Positions 45,238-54,155 of a stretch of 64,000 nucleotides of DNA are shown piece after piece. The notes under the pieces were generated by a model. The model was not told the DNA's origin. It was given only the letters and a program-made list of their open reading frames with translations, and made no database searches. Source of the DNA: an uncultured Holophagaceae bacterium (lineage in GTDB: Bacteria > Acidobacteriota > Holophagae > Holophagales > Holophagaceae). Each line of letters opens with the position of its first letter. Positions within the stretch are counted from its first letter, which is position 1. The stretch covers positions 62,001 through 126,000 of the forward strand of contig CAIOFF010000035.1 of the NCBI GenBank assembly GCA_903857495.1, given 5' to 3'. Both the position numbers and the translations under genes were made by a program.

Positions 45238-46574
45238 TCGTCCTCAAGTTCGGTGGCAGCAGCGTCGCGGACGCCGCCTGCATGCGGCAGGTGGCCAGCC
45301 TCGTGGACGCGGCCCGGCCGCGCTCTCCGCTGGTGGTGCTGTCGGCCATGGGCAAGACCACGAACGGCCTCTTCGATGCCGCGAAAGCTGCGGAGCGGGG
45401 GGACCTGACCGCGGCCATGGACGGCCAGCGGAAGCTCATGGCCGCCCACCACAAGGCCGCGGAGGACCTCTTCGCAGACGGCGTGCCCGAGGCCCTGGAC
45501 GCGGCCCTGACCGACCTGTTCGGCGAGCTGGAGCTGCTGCTCCGTGGTGTGGCCATGCTGCGGGAGCTGAGTCCCCGGAGCATGGACGCCGTCGCCTCCC
45601 TGGGCGAGCGGCTCTCCACCCGGATCTTCGCGGCCTACGTCGAGGGTGCCTGGGTGGATGCCCGGACCGTCATGCAGACGGACGCGGTGTTCGGCGAAGC
45701 CGCACCCCAGGTAGAGGCTGTCCATGATCTGGCCGGCAAGCACCTGGGCCCCCACCTGGGTGCGGGCCGGGTCGTGGTGACCCAGGGCTACATCGGCGCC
45801 ACCGAGGATGGCCTCACCACCACCCTGGGCCGGGGCGGCAGCGACTACTCCGCCGCCCTGTTCGGCGCAGCCCTGCGTGCCGAGGAAGTGCAGATCTGGA
45901 CCGATGTGGAGGGGGTGCTCACCTGCGACCCCCGCATCGTGCCCGAGGCCCTGCCCATCTCTGACCTCAGCTTCGCCGAGGCCGCAGAGCTCGCGGCCTT
46001 TGGCGCGAAGGTGCTCCACCCCGCCACCATCCAGCCCGCGGTGGAGGCCGGCATTCCCGTGACGGTCCGCCACACCCAGAAGCCCCAGGGCCGCTTCACC
46101 ACCATCTCCGCCGAGGTCCAGACGGGGCGTCCCATCACGGCCCTGGCCAGCCGGGGACCGGTCACGGTGCTCACCGTGAGCAGCTCCCGCATGCTGGCCC
46201 AGAGCGGCTTCCTGGCCCGCCTCTTCGAGGTGTTCGGTCGTCGCGAAGTGAGTGTCGACCTGGTGGCCACCGCCGAGGTGAGTGTCTCGCTCACCGTCGA
46301 GGCTGATGTCCCCCTGAAGGCCCTGCTCCAGGATCTGTCTGTCTTCGCCAAGGTGGAGGTCCACGAGGGTCGGGCCATCATCGCTGCTGTGGGCGAGCGC
46401 CTGAAGTCCACACCGGGCGTCGGGGCGCAGCTGCTCAGCTCCCTGGGCGACATCAACGTCGAGATGATCAGCATGGGCGCCAACGAGATCAACCTGAGCC
46501 TCGTGGTGAAGCAGGAGAGCACCGCCGAGGCGCTGCGGCGCCTGCACCGCGTGCTGGTCGGGGGCGCCTCTTGA
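45234..46574 (+). CDS. lysC: Aspartate kinase
   Basis: LysC phosphorylates aspartate, the committed step. The 446-residue monofunctional enzyme begins MIVLKFGGSSVADA. It has the catalytic GRGGSDYSAALFGAAL and WTDVEGVLTCDP motifs, and two C-terminal ACT domains (SSRMLAQSGFLARLFEVF and LGDINVEMISMGANEINLSLVV) for feedback by lysine. The layout resembles E. coli LysC. It overlaps asd before it and dapB after it by 4 bases. Regulation is therefore probably double: riboswitch on the mRNA and lysine on the enzyme. Confidence 0.95.
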   Translation: MIVLKFGGSSVADAACMRQVASLVDAARPRSPLVVLSAMGKTTNGLFDAAKAAERGDLTAAMDGQRKLMAAHHKAAEDLFADGVPEALDAALTDLFGELELLLRGVAMLRELSPRSMDAVASLGERLSTRIFAAYVEGAWVDARTVMQTDAVFGEAAPQVEAVHDLAGKHLGPHLGAGRVVVTQGYIGATEDGLTTTLGRGGSDYSAALFGAALRAEEVQIWTDVEGVLTCDPRIVPEALPISDLSFAEAAELAAFGAKVLHPATIQPAVEAGIPVTVRHTQKPQGRFTTISAEVQTGRPITALASRGPVTVLTVSSSRMLAQSGFLARLFEVFGRREVSVDLVATAEVSVSLTVEADVPLKALLQDLSVFAKVEVHEGRAIIAAVGERLKSTPGVGAQLLSSLGDINVEMISMGANEINLSLVVKQESTAEALRRLHRVLVGGAS

Positions 46575-47293
46575 GCGCCCTGCGCATCGGCCTCTTCGGG
46601 CGGGGGCGCCTGGGTTCGGCGATCACGGCCGAGGCCACAGAGCCCCTGGCCTGGACCGTGGACATGGGGGAGGCCCCCTCGGGTCCAGCCGATGTGGCCA
46701 TCGACGCCAGCGTGGCGGAGGCCGTGGCGGGCCACCTGGACTGGGCCCTGGCCACCGGTACGGATCTGGTGATCGGCGCCACCGGCTGGTCCCTGCCGGA
46801 TCTGGAGCAACGGGTGGCGGGCCGCATCGGCGTGCTGGCGGCCTCCAACTTCTCGCTCACCGTCGCCCTCATGGCCCGGCTGGCCACGGTCATGGGGCGC
46901 TACGCGGCCCTGGACCCGGCCCGGGATCCCTACCTGCTGGAGCACCACCACCGGCTGAAGGCCGATGCCCCCTCGGGCACCGCCAAGACGCTGGCGGCCG
47001 CCGTGCTGGCGGGCTGTCCGCGCAAGACCGAGTGGACCCAGGGCACCCCGGCGCTCCATCAGCTGAACATCGGCGTGGTGCGGGCGGGCGTCGAGTTCGG
47101 CACCCACACCGTGGGGCTCGACTCCCCGTCCGAGGTGCTGGAGCTGACCCACACCGCCCGCTCCCGGGCGCCCTTCGCCCAGGGCGCACTGACGGCCGCC
47201 CGCTGGCTCCACGGCCGCAAGGGCGTCTTCAGCATGGACGACCTGGCCGCTGACCTGCTGGAGCCGCTCTTCACCTTTGGAGGCAAGCCATGA
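46571..47293 (+). CDS. dapB: 4-hydroxy-tetrahydrodipicolinate reductase
   Basis: DapB reduces hydroxy-tetrahydrodipicolinate with NAD(P)H. The 240-residue protein has the N-terminal RIGLFGRGRLG nucleotide loop and the family signature EHHHRLKADAPSGTAK. A TTG start overlaps the lysC stop (TTGA), and the end overlaps dapA by 4 bases. The residues between the nucleotide loop and catalytic region are shorter than in E. coli DapB (273 residues), as in other compact bacterial forms. Confidence 0.93.
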   Translation: MSALRIGLFGRGRLGSAITAEATEPLAWTVDMGEAPSGPADVAIDASVAEAVAGHLDWALATGTDLVIGATGWSLPDLEQRVAGRIGVLAASNFSLTVALMARLATVMGRYAALDPARDPYLLEHHHRLKADAPSGTAKTLAAAVLAGCPRKTEWTQGTPALHQLNIGVVRAGVEFGTHTVGLDSPSEVLELTHTARSRAPFAQGALTAARWLHGRKGVFSMDDLAADLLEPLFTFGGKP

Positions 47294-48189
47294 CCTTGAA
47301 CCTCACAGGCCTGGCCGTCGCGCTGGCCACTCCCTTCACCCCCACGGGTGAGGTGGACTTCCCCGCCTTCCGCCGTCTGGTGCGCCACGTGGTCGCCGGC
47401 GGAGTCGATACGCTGGTGCCCCTCGGCACCACCGGCGAAGCGCCGACACTGGTGGACTCCGAGCGGGATGCGATCATCGTGGCCACGCTCGAAGAATGTG
47501 GTGGTCGCCCGGTGGTTGTGGGCACCGGCTCCAACGCCACTCACCGGGCGGTGGCCATGACCCGCCGCGCCCAGGAGCTGGGCGCCGCCGGGGCCCTGGT
47601 GGTGACGCCCTACTACAACAAGCCCAGCGCCGACGGACTGGTGGCCCACTTCGCCGCCATCGCCGCCGCCGCGCCGGGCCTGCCCCTCATCGCCTACAAC
47701 GTGCCGGGCCGCACGGGCCAGAACATCACCCCCGCGGTCCTCGACCGCCTCTGGGAGAACCCCCAGGTGGTGGCCGTGAAGGAGTGCAGCGGCAGCCTCG
47801 CCCAGGTCGCGGAGATCGCCCGCACCCTGCCCGCGGGCAAGACCCTGCTGGCCGGGGACGACATCCTGGCCGTGGCCGCCATCGCCGTGGGCGCGTCCGG
47901 CCTGATCTCGGTGCTGGGCAATGTGCTCCCGCGGGAGACCGCCGCCATGGTCGCGGCCGCACTCCGGGGCGACCGGGCCGAGGCCGTCCGCCTGAACCTG
48001 CGGCTGCTGCCTCTCATCGACGCGCTCTTCCTGGAGAGCAACCCCAGCCCCGTGAAAGCCCTCCTGGCCCAGCTCGGCTTCGGCGGGGACGGCCTGCGCC
48101 TGCCCCTGACGCCCGCTTCCGCCGCCACCCGCGCCCGCCTGACCGAGGCCCTGGCCCTGGCCACCGGCGCCCTGCCTGGAGTCTCCTGA
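47290..48189 (+). CDS. dapA: 4-hydroxy-tetrahydrodipicolinate synthase
   Basis: DapA condenses pyruvate with aspartate semialdehyde. The 299-residue TIM barrel has PLGTTGEAPTL, the YYNKPSADGLVAHF region, YNVPGRTGQNI with the catalytic Tyr, and the pyruvate-binding lysine in VAVKECSG. It overlaps dapB by 4 bases and dapD by 1 base (TGATG), so the cluster is translated as one unit. Confidence 0.95.
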   Translation: MTLNLTGLAVALATPFTPTGEVDFPAFRRLVRHVVAGGVDTLVPLGTTGEAPTLVDSERDAIIVATLEECGGRPVVVGTGSNATHRAVAMTRRAQELGAAGALVVTPYYNKPSADGLVAHFAAIAAAAPGLPLIAYNVPGRTGQNITPAVLDRLWENPQVVAVKECSGSLAQVAEIARTLPAGKTLLAGDDILAVAAIAVGASGLISVLGNVLPRETAAMVAAALRGDRAEAVRLNLRLLPLIDALFLESNPSPVKALLAQLGFGGDGLRLPLTPASAATRARLTEALALATGALPGVS

Positions 48190-49010
48190 TGGTCGTCGAC
48201 CTCAACGCCATTCGTGCCTTCTTCTCCCGACCCGCCGACGAGGTCATGGCGGACCCCGAGGCTCCGGCCATGCATCAGGTGCTGCTCGTGGCTCTGGAGA
48301 CCGGCGTCATCCGGGCCGCCGAGCGGCTGGAGGACGGCACCTGGGAGACCAACACCTGGGTGAAGCAGGCCATCCTCTTCGGCTTCCGCCGCACCAGCCT
48401 GGCAGAGATGCCGGGCCCCGGCTTCCCCATGTTCGACAAGACTGCCTACCCGCCCCGGCACTTCGGGCTGGAGGACGCGGTGCGTCTGGTGCCCGGCGGC
48501 ACCGCCGTGCGCCGCGGGGCCCACATCGCTCGCAGCGTGGTGCTCATGCCGCCCGCCTACGTGAACGTGGGTGCCTTCGTGGATGAGGGCACCATGGTGG
48601 ACAGCCACGCGCTGGTGGGCAGCTGCGCCCAGATCGGCAAGCGGGTGCACCTCTCCGCCGCCGCCCAGATCGGCGGCGTCCTGGAGCCCGCGGGTGCCCG
48701 GCCCGTGGTGGTGGAGGATGACGCCTTCGTGGGCGGCCTCGTCGGTCTCTTCGAGGGCATCGTGGTGCGGAAGCGCGCCGTGCTGGCCTCCGGGGTGGTC
48801 ATCACCGGCAGCAGCGTGATCTACGACCTGGTCCATGGCCGGGAGCTGCGCCGCGAGGTGCCCGAGGGCGCCGTGGTGGTGCCGGGCTCGCGGCCCGCTT
48901 CCGGGGACTATGCCCGGAGCCAGGGCCTGCAGCTGGCGGCGCCCTGCATCGTGAAGTACCGCGACGACAAGACCGACGCCGCCACCGCGCTGGAGCAGGC
49001 CCTGCGGTAG
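48189..49010 (+). CDS. dapD: Tetrahydrodipicolinate N-succinyltransferase
   Basis: DapD succinylates tetrahydrodipicolinate, showing that the succinylase branch is used. The 273-residue protein has an N-terminal helical part and a left-handed beta-helix of hexapeptide repeats (PPAYVNVGAFVDEGTMVDSHALVGSCAQIGKRVHLSAAAQIGGVLEP). The C-terminal GSRPASGDYA region fits the E. coli enzyme (274 residues). The ATG at 48189 shares its A with the dapA stop (TGATG). Confidence 0.95.
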   Translation: MVVDLNAIRAFFSRPADEVMADPEAPAMHQVLLVALETGVIRAAERLEDGTWETNTWVKQAILFGFRRTSLAEMPGPGFPMFDKTAYPPRHFGLEDAVRLVPGGTAVRRGAHIARSVVLMPPAYVNVGAFVDEGTMVDSHALVGSCAQIGKRVHLSAAAQIGGVLEPAGARPVVVEDDAFVGGLVGLFEGIVVRKRAVLASGVVITGSSVIYDLVHGRELRREVPEGAVVVPGSRPASGDYARSQGLQLAAPCIVKYRDDKTDAATALEQALR

Positions 49011-49029
49011 CGGGACCCAGGAACCACAC

Positions 49030-50145
49030 ATGAAAACAGCCACCCGCCTCTCCCTGTTGAAGCCCTCCCCCATCCGGGCGATCACGGACGGCACGCCGCC
49101 CGGGGCCATCCCGCTGGGGCTGGGCGAGCCCACCTGGGACCTGCCGGAGCCCGCGCGCCGGGCCCTGCTCCGCGCCCCGGGGCCCTGCGGCTACGTGCCC
49201 CACGCGGGCCTCACGGACCTGCGCAAGGCTGTGGCGGCCTTCCATGGCGCCACCGTGGACGAGGTGCTCATCACCACGGGCTCCCAGGGAGCGCTCTTCG
49301 CGCTGTTCCAGGCCTGGGTGGAGCCCGGCACCAAGGTGCTGGTGCCCGATCCCGGCTTCGTGGCCTACCCGGCCCTGGCCCGTATGGCCGGGGCCGAACC
49401 GGTGCCCTACGCGCTGTCGCCGGACCGCTTCCGCCTGGACGCTGACGCGCTGCTGCAGGTGCTGGCGGCCACGCCGGACGCCTCGGCGGTGATCCTCAAC
49501 CTGCCCTCCAATCCCACCGGCGGCGGCGGGGACCTGGAAGCCCTGCGCCGGGTGGCCGAGGCCTGTGTGGCCCGGGGCCTGCTGTTGATCTCGGACGAGG
49601 TCTACCGGGACCTGCACTTCGGCGTGCGCCCCCCCGGCCTTCGCGACGTCACGGACCGGGGCGTGGTGGTGAGCTCGGTCAGCAAGGGCTGGGGCGCACC
49701 GGGCCTGCGCGTGGGCTGGGCCATCGGCGATCCCGCCTGGCTGACCCCGGCGCGGGTGGTGCACGGCTATGCGGTGACCGGCACGGCCACGCCCGCCCAG
49801 TGGGCGGCCCTGGCCCTGCTCGAGCACTCGGAGGCAATCCTCGCCGAGGCCCGGGCCGCCATCTGCGGGCGCTGGGAGTCTCTGGCCGAGGCCCTGCACG
49901 AGCACCTGGGCCAGACCGTGTCCCCTCCCGACGGCACCTTCTACCACTTCATGCCCCTGCCGTTGTCCGCCCACGCCGATCCTCTCGCCTTCGCCCTGCG
50001 ACTGCGGGACGAGGCCAAGGTGGTGGTCATCCCGGGCCTGGCCTTCGGCGAAGGCGGCCGCCGCCACGCCCGCCTCAGCTTCGCCGCCACCCCCGAGCAG
50101 CTGCGCGAAGGCGTCACGCGGCTCGCCCCCTACTGGCGCGGATAA
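49030..50145 (+). CDS. dapC: Class I/II aminotransferase, probable succinyl-DAP aminotransferase
   Basis: This is a 371-residue fold-I PLP aminotransferase. The pyridine-ring Asp is in ISDEVYRDL, the PLP lysine in SVSKGWGAPGLRVGW, the LNLPSNPTGG motif is upstream, and the substrate carboxylate Arg is in ARLSFA near the end. Class I/II enzymes cannot be assigned from sequence alone. The position between dapD and a decarboxylase in a lysine-riboswitch operon points to N-succinyl-L,L-DAP aminotransferase (DapC). Confidence 0.82.
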   Translation: MKTATRLSLLKPSPIRAITDGTPPGAIPLGLGEPTWDLPEPARRALLRAPGPCGYVPHAGLTDLRKAVAAFHGATVDEVLITTGSQGALFALFQAWVEPGTKVLVPDPGFVAYPALARMAGAEPVPYALSPDRFRLDADALLQVLAATPDASAVILNLPSNPTGGGGDLEALRRVAEACVARGLLLISDEVYRDLHFGVRPPGLRDVTDRGVVVSSVSKGWGAPGLRVGWAIGDPAWLTPARVVHGYAVTGTATPAQWAALALLEHSEAILAEARAAICGRWESLAEALHEHLGQTVSPPDGTFYHFMPLPLSAHADPLAFALRLRDEAKVVVIPGLAFGEGGRRHARLSFAATPEQLREGVTRLAPYWRG

Positions 50146-50155
50146 AGGTTTTTCC

Positions 50156-51310
50156 ATGGACCCCCTCTTTGCTTTCGATGACGCGCAGTGCCAGGCCCTG
50201 GCGGAGGCGCATGGCACGCCCTGCTTTGCTTATTCGGGGCGGGTGGCGGAGGGACAGCTCCTGGCCCTGCGCGCGGTGCTGCCGGCCCGGGTGCGGCTGG
50301 CCTTCGCGGTGAAGGCGAACTCGCACCCCGCCCTGCTGCGTCGCTTCGCGACCCTGGGCGCCAGCTTCGACTGCGCCTCCATCGGCGAGCTGGAGAAAGT
50401 GGAGGCCTTGGCGCTGCCGCCCGGGCGCACCTTCTTCGCGGGGCCGGGCAAGCGGGCACCGGAGCTGCAGAGGGCGCTGGCCCTGGGGGTCCGCATCCAG
50501 GCCGAGGGCTGGGAGGATCTCGCCCGCATCGACGCGCTGGCCGGGGGTGAGGTGGCGGTGAACCTGCGGGTGCACCCGGCCTTCGACATCGCCGAAGGCA
50601 ACCGCATCATCGGGGGCAGCGGCCCCTCGGCTTTCGGGGTGGACGAGGAAGATGTCCCAGAGCTGCTGGCCCGGGCGGCCACGCTGCGCCACGTCCGCAT
50701 CCGCGGCCTGCACGTCTTCGCGGCCAGCAACCAGCGGGACGCGGCCAAGCTGCTGGCCATCCACGGGGCCGTGCTGGACCTGGCCCGGCGCCTCTGCGAA
50801 ACCCACGGCCTCGTCTTCGAGCAGATCGACCTGGGCGGGGGCCTCGGCGTGCCCTATGCCGCGGAGGAGGCTCCCCTGGATCTTGTGGCCCTTGGACAGG
50901 GACTGTCGAATCTGCTGGAGCGCCACTCCTGGTTCACGGGCGAGCTGATCCTGGAGCCCGGCCGCTTCCTCGCGGGTCCCTGCGGCGTCTACCTGGCGCG
51001 CGTGGTGCGGGTCAAGGAGAGCCGGGGCACCCGCTTTGTCATCTTGGAAGGGGGCATCAACCACCTGCTCCGGCCCCTGCTCACGGGTCAGCCCTTCCCG
51101 GTGAAGGCCGTGGGGAAGACCGAGGGCCAGGTCCCCGTCACCCTGGCGGGACCCCTGTGCACCAGCCTGGACCGTCTGGGTGACGTGCGGCTGCCCGAGC
51201 TGGCGCCCGGGGATCTTCTGGCCTTCGGCACCACCGGGGCCTACGGCCTCAGCGAGGGGATGACCCACTTCCTGAGCCACCCGGTGCCCCCGGAGGCCTG
51301 GGTGGATTGA
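50156..51310 (+). CDS. Fold-III PLP decarboxylase, diaminopimelate decarboxylase position but BtrK-like
   Basis: This 384-residue alanine-racemase-fold decarboxylase has the PLP lysine Lys53 in FAVKANS, the PLP-phosphate glycines in DLGGGLG (226-231) and EPGRFL (267-272). Classical LysA has CESGD at the dimer-interface substrate site. Here it is CTSLD (335-339), and the tail reads GAYGLSEGMTHFLSHPVPPE. This is the pattern of BtrK-type decarboxylases (which act on carrier-bound or other amino acids), from memory. It is the last gene of the lysine operon, 10 bases after dapC, so meso-DAP is still the likeliest substrate, but this is unsettled. Confidence 0.75.
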   Translation: MDPLFAFDDAQCQALAEAHGTPCFAYSGRVAEGQLLALRAVLPARVRLAFAVKANSHPALLRRFATLGASFDCASIGELEKVEALALPPGRTFFAGPGKRAPELQRALALGVRIQAEGWEDLARIDALAGGEVAVNLRVHPAFDIAEGNRIIGGSGPSAFGVDEEDVPELLARAATLRHVRIRGLHVFAASNQRDAAKLLAIHGAVLDLARRLCETHGLVFEQIDLGGGLGVPYAAEEAPLDLVALGQGLSNLLERHSWFTGELILEPGRFLAGPCGVYLARVVRVKESRGTRFVILEGGINHLLRPLLTGQPFPVKAVGKTEGQVPVTLAGPLCTSLDRLGDVRLPELAPGDLLAFGTTGAYGLSEGMTHFLSHPVPPEAWVD

Positions 51311-51367
51311 AAGCAATATTATGCTTAATGGGCAGGCGCCTGTTCTACTTCACCCGACACCCAAGAG
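51311..51367 (+). promoter_or_regulatory. AT-rich gap with two palindromes before the HD-GYP gene
   Basis: This gap contains AAGCA-(ATATTA)-TGCTT (51311-51326) with a TATTAT inside, and the 10-bp palindrome CAGGCGCCTG (51333-51342). It marks the boundary between the lysine operon and the response regulator gene. It could hold the latter's promoter, but I see no good -35 at proper spacing. Confidence 0.25.
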
Positions 51368-52495
51368 ATGACTCCGATGCGCACCCTCGTGTTTGTGGAT
51401 GATGAGCCTCATGTGCTGAGCGGCTACCGCCGCTCGCTGCAGGATCTGCGCGAGGACTGGGAGCTGCGCTTCTTTGATTCGGCAGAGGCGGTCCTGGAGC
51501 ACCTCCAGGCCCATCCGGTGGACGTGGTCATCAGTGATGTGAAGATGCCCGAGATGGACGGCCTGGAGCTGCTCGCCCGGATTCACGCCCTGGAGGGCGG
51601 GGGGCCGCCGGTCATCATCGTCACGGGGATGCAGGACCGGACCCTCAAGCGGCGCGCCCTGGACCTCGGCGCGGCGGACCTTATGGACAAGCCCGTGGAT
51701 CCCGAGGACCTCGTGGCCCGGCTGCGGAGCGTCCTCCGGATCCGGCACTACCAGGAAGAGCTCCAGAACCAGAACGACCTCCTGGAGAGCAAGGTCAGGG
51801 AGCGGACCAGCGCCCTCGAAAAATCCAACAAGGAGATCGTGCTGAGCCTGGCCCGGGCCGCAGAATACCGCGACGAGGACACCGGCGGCCACGTCTTCCG
51901 CGTGAGTCACTACTGCCCTCCGCTCGCCACCAAGCTGGGTATGAGCGAGGACGAGTGCGAGCTGATCTTCATCGCCAGCGCGCTGCACGACCTCGGCAAG
52001 ATCGGGATCCCTGACCGCGTGCTGCTGAAGCCCGGGAAGCTCACCAGCGAAGAGTGGGCCATCGTCAAGCAGCACTGCACCATCGGGGCTGGGATTCTGC
52101 GCCGGGACCACCCGGTCAACCGCCTGGTCTCGGGGTTGGAAGGGCCACTGCCTTCCGGAGAGCCGATCAGCGGCAACCCCCTGCTGCACACCGCGGCCCA
52201 GATCGCCCTGTCCCACCACGAGAAGTGGAACGGCAGCGGCTATCCCCATGGCTTGTCCGGGGAACAGATTCCCCTGGAGGCGCGGATTGTGGCCCTGGTG
52301 GACGTCTTCGACGCCCTGTCCACCCGGCGTCCCTACCGGGAGGCGCTGAGCGAGGAGGAGGCCATCCGGATCATCCGGTCCAGCGTCGGGACCCACTTCG
52401 ACCCTGATGTGCACCTCGCCTTCCAGGAGTCCCTGGAGGAGATCCGGCAGATCCACGCTGACTTCGACGCCCAGCAGGGGCCGCTCAGCTTGTAG
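51368..52495 (+). CDS. Response regulator with HD-GYP domain
   Basis: This 375-residue protein has a receiver domain at the N-terminus (acidic pair Asp11-Asp12, phosphoacceptor Asp57 in ISDVKM, and the KPVDPEDL lysine). A coiled coil (about 128-158) and an HD-GYP domain follow. The metal-binding HD is in ALHDLGKIGIPD. The GYP motif is in HHEKWNGSGYPHGLSG. Such proteins hydrolyse cyclic di-GMP when phosphorylated. No sensor kinase is adjacent, so it is an orphan regulator. A second ATG 9 bases downstream is also possible. Confidence 0.92.
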   Translation: MTPMRTLVFVDDEPHVLSGYRRSLQDLREDWELRFFDSAEAVLEHLQAHPVDVVISDVKMPEMDGLELLARIHALEGGGPPVIIVTGMQDRTLKRRALDLGAADLMDKPVDPEDLVARLRSVLRIRHYQEELQNQNDLLESKVRERTSALEKSNKEIVLSLARAAEYRDEDTGGHVFRVSHYCPPLATKLGMSEDECELIFIASALHDLGKIGIPDRVLLKPGKLTSEEWAIVKQHCTIGAGILRRDHPVNRLVSGLEGPLPSGEPISGNPLLHTAAQIALSHHEKWNGSGYPHGLSGEQIPLEARIVALVDVFDALSTRRPYREALSEEEAIRIIRSSVGTHFDPDVHLAFQESLEEIRQIHADFDAQQGPLSL

Positions 52496-52497
52496 GC

Positions 52498-54144
52498 CTA
52501 GCCCAGCAGCGGAATCCACCCTGCCTGCTGGGCCTTGGGCAGAGCCTTCACCCGCTCCAGCAGCTGCAGGCGGATCTGCCAGCTCTTGTCGCCGGGCTGG
52601 AGGGCCCGGCCGCGGAGGAGGTCTTCCTGGGCCGCATCCCACTTGGCCTGGGCCGCATGGATGGTGCAGAGCACCCGCTGCAGCCGGCAGGCGCGGAGGC
52701 GCAGGTCGGCATCATCCGGCTGGGCCCGGAGCAGGGCCTCGATCACCTTGGCCGCCTCTTCCAGGTTGCCGCTCTGGAGGTGCTTCTCGAACTCGCCCAG
52801 GCTGGCCCCTGAGACGCCCCCCGGCAGACCCGCGCGGGCCTTCTCGAGGAGGATCCCCGCCGACGCGTCCGCAGGATCCCGCGCCAGGAGGGCCTGAGCT
52901 CGCAGGTAGGCGCGCAGGGGATCGGTGACCAGCGTGGTCTCCGCCTCCTGCCGGATGGCGGCTGGGGTCTCCACCAGATCCACCGCCAGGGCCTCCTGAG
53001 CCAGGGGCGCGGCGGCGGCGGCCCGGGCGGCCCGCACCTCTTCCTTCAGGGTCAGGTCCTTGCGGTAGTTGTGGACCAGGGCGACGCAGGCGGTGACCAC
53101 CAGCAGGCCGCCACCCAGGGCTGCGAGCCGACGGGGCTCCTTCAGCCAGGGCAAGCGGTCCGCGGTCTCGCGGAGGCCTTCGGGCAGGTAGAGGCCTTCC
53201 CGGAGGGCCGGGGTGGCCTTCAACAGCAGCGCCGGAGGTTCAACGCCCCGGCCTTCGCTGACCTCGGTCGTGTCTTCGTGCCCCAGGACCAAGGGTCCCT
53301 TCGCGGGGCCGGAGTCTGGTGTCTGCTGCGGGGCGCCGTGGTCGTCAGGGCTCGGCCTCTGGCAGCGCGCCAGCCCCTGGAGGGCCCGGACGTTCCCCGG
53401 GGCGAGGCTGAGGGCCTGCTGGAAGGTGAAGGCGGCCTCCTCGTGGCGCTGCAGGATGAGGAGGTGCTCGGCCTGGCGCAGCTTGAGGTTCAGGGACTCA
53501 CTGTCCGGAACGGTTGGGATGATGAGGCTGGCCCGTCCCACCTCGGCCCGCGCCTGAAGCAGGTAGGCCTGGATCTCCTGCCGGTGGGGTTCCAGGGCGA
53601 GGAGGCGCTCCCACTTGGAGATGGCCTCCTCCACGAGACCCATGTCGTAGAGCTGGGCCGCCTCCCGGTGGAGCCTGTCGGTGTCCTCCCCTTCGGGAGG
53701 GGCCAGGCTCACGGGAGAGGGGGTGGGTTCGGCGGCCGGGGCCGGCGGACGACCCAGCTCCCGGCGGGCGCCGTTGGCGTAGCCCTGGGCCAGGGCGTGG
53801 TTCGGCTCCAGGCGCAGCAGTTCGTCCCACTTCAGGAGGGCATCCTCAAGCTGGCCCATGTCGTACAGGGTGCAGCCATCGGCGAGGAGCCGCTCGGTGT
53901 CCGGGGGCACGGGGTGACCCTGGCTGGGGCTGGCCGGCGGCGGCTCGGGAGCGGGCTCCTGGACCTCGGTCTCATGGATGGCCTGCAGTCGCGCCCGCAC
54001 GGCCATGAGCCGCTCGCGGGCCCCCGCGTGGGTGGGCTGCTGCTTGAGGATGGCCTGCCAGATCTGGCCCGCCTTGACGACCTCCCCCTCGGCGAAGAGC
54101 GCTTCCGCCTGGAGCAGGTAGGACTCGTAGGGGTCGGGCGTCAT
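52498..54144 (-). CDS. TPR-repeat membrane protein
   Basis: This 548-residue protein starts with TPR-like repeats (YLLQAEALFAEGEVVKAGQIWQAIL; LYDMGQLEDALLKWDELLRLEPNH; LYDMGLVEEAISKWERLLALEPH; EAAFTFQQALSLAPGN). A single membrane helix (LAALGGGLLVVTACVALVHNY, about 338-358) follows, then a second helical repeat domain. It is the last gene of a leftward cluster behind a zinc-ribbon/FHA protein, a LolA-like protein and a WalJ-like hydrolase. It may scaffold an envelope complex; the role is unknown. Confidence 0.62.
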   Translation of the reverse strand: MTPDPYESYLLQAEALFAEGEVVKAGQIWQAILKQQPTHAGARERLMAVRARLQAIHETEVQEPAPEPPPASPSQGHPVPPDTERLLADGCTLYDMGQLEDALLKWDELLRLEPNHALAQGYANGARRELGRPPAPAAEPTPSPVSLAPPEGEDTDRLHREAAQLYDMGLVEEAISKWERLLALEPHRQEIQAYLLQARAEVGRASLIIPTVPDSESLNLKLRQAEHLLILQRHEEAAFTFQQALSLAPGNVRALQGLARCQRPSPDDHGAPQQTPDSGPAKGPLVLGHEDTTEVSEGRGVEPPALLLKATPALREGLYLPEGLRETADRLPWLKEPRRLAALGGGLLVVTACVALVHNYRKDLTLKEEVRAARAAAAAPLAQEALAVDLVETPAAIRQEAETTLVTDPLRAYLRAQALLARDPADASAGILLEKARAGLPGGVSGASLGEFEKHLQSGNLEEAAKVIEALLRAQPDDADLRLRACRLQRVLCTIHAAQAKWDAAQEDLLRGRALQPGDKSWQIRLQLLERVKALPKAQQAGWIPLLG

Positions 54145-54155
54145 GGCATCAGATC

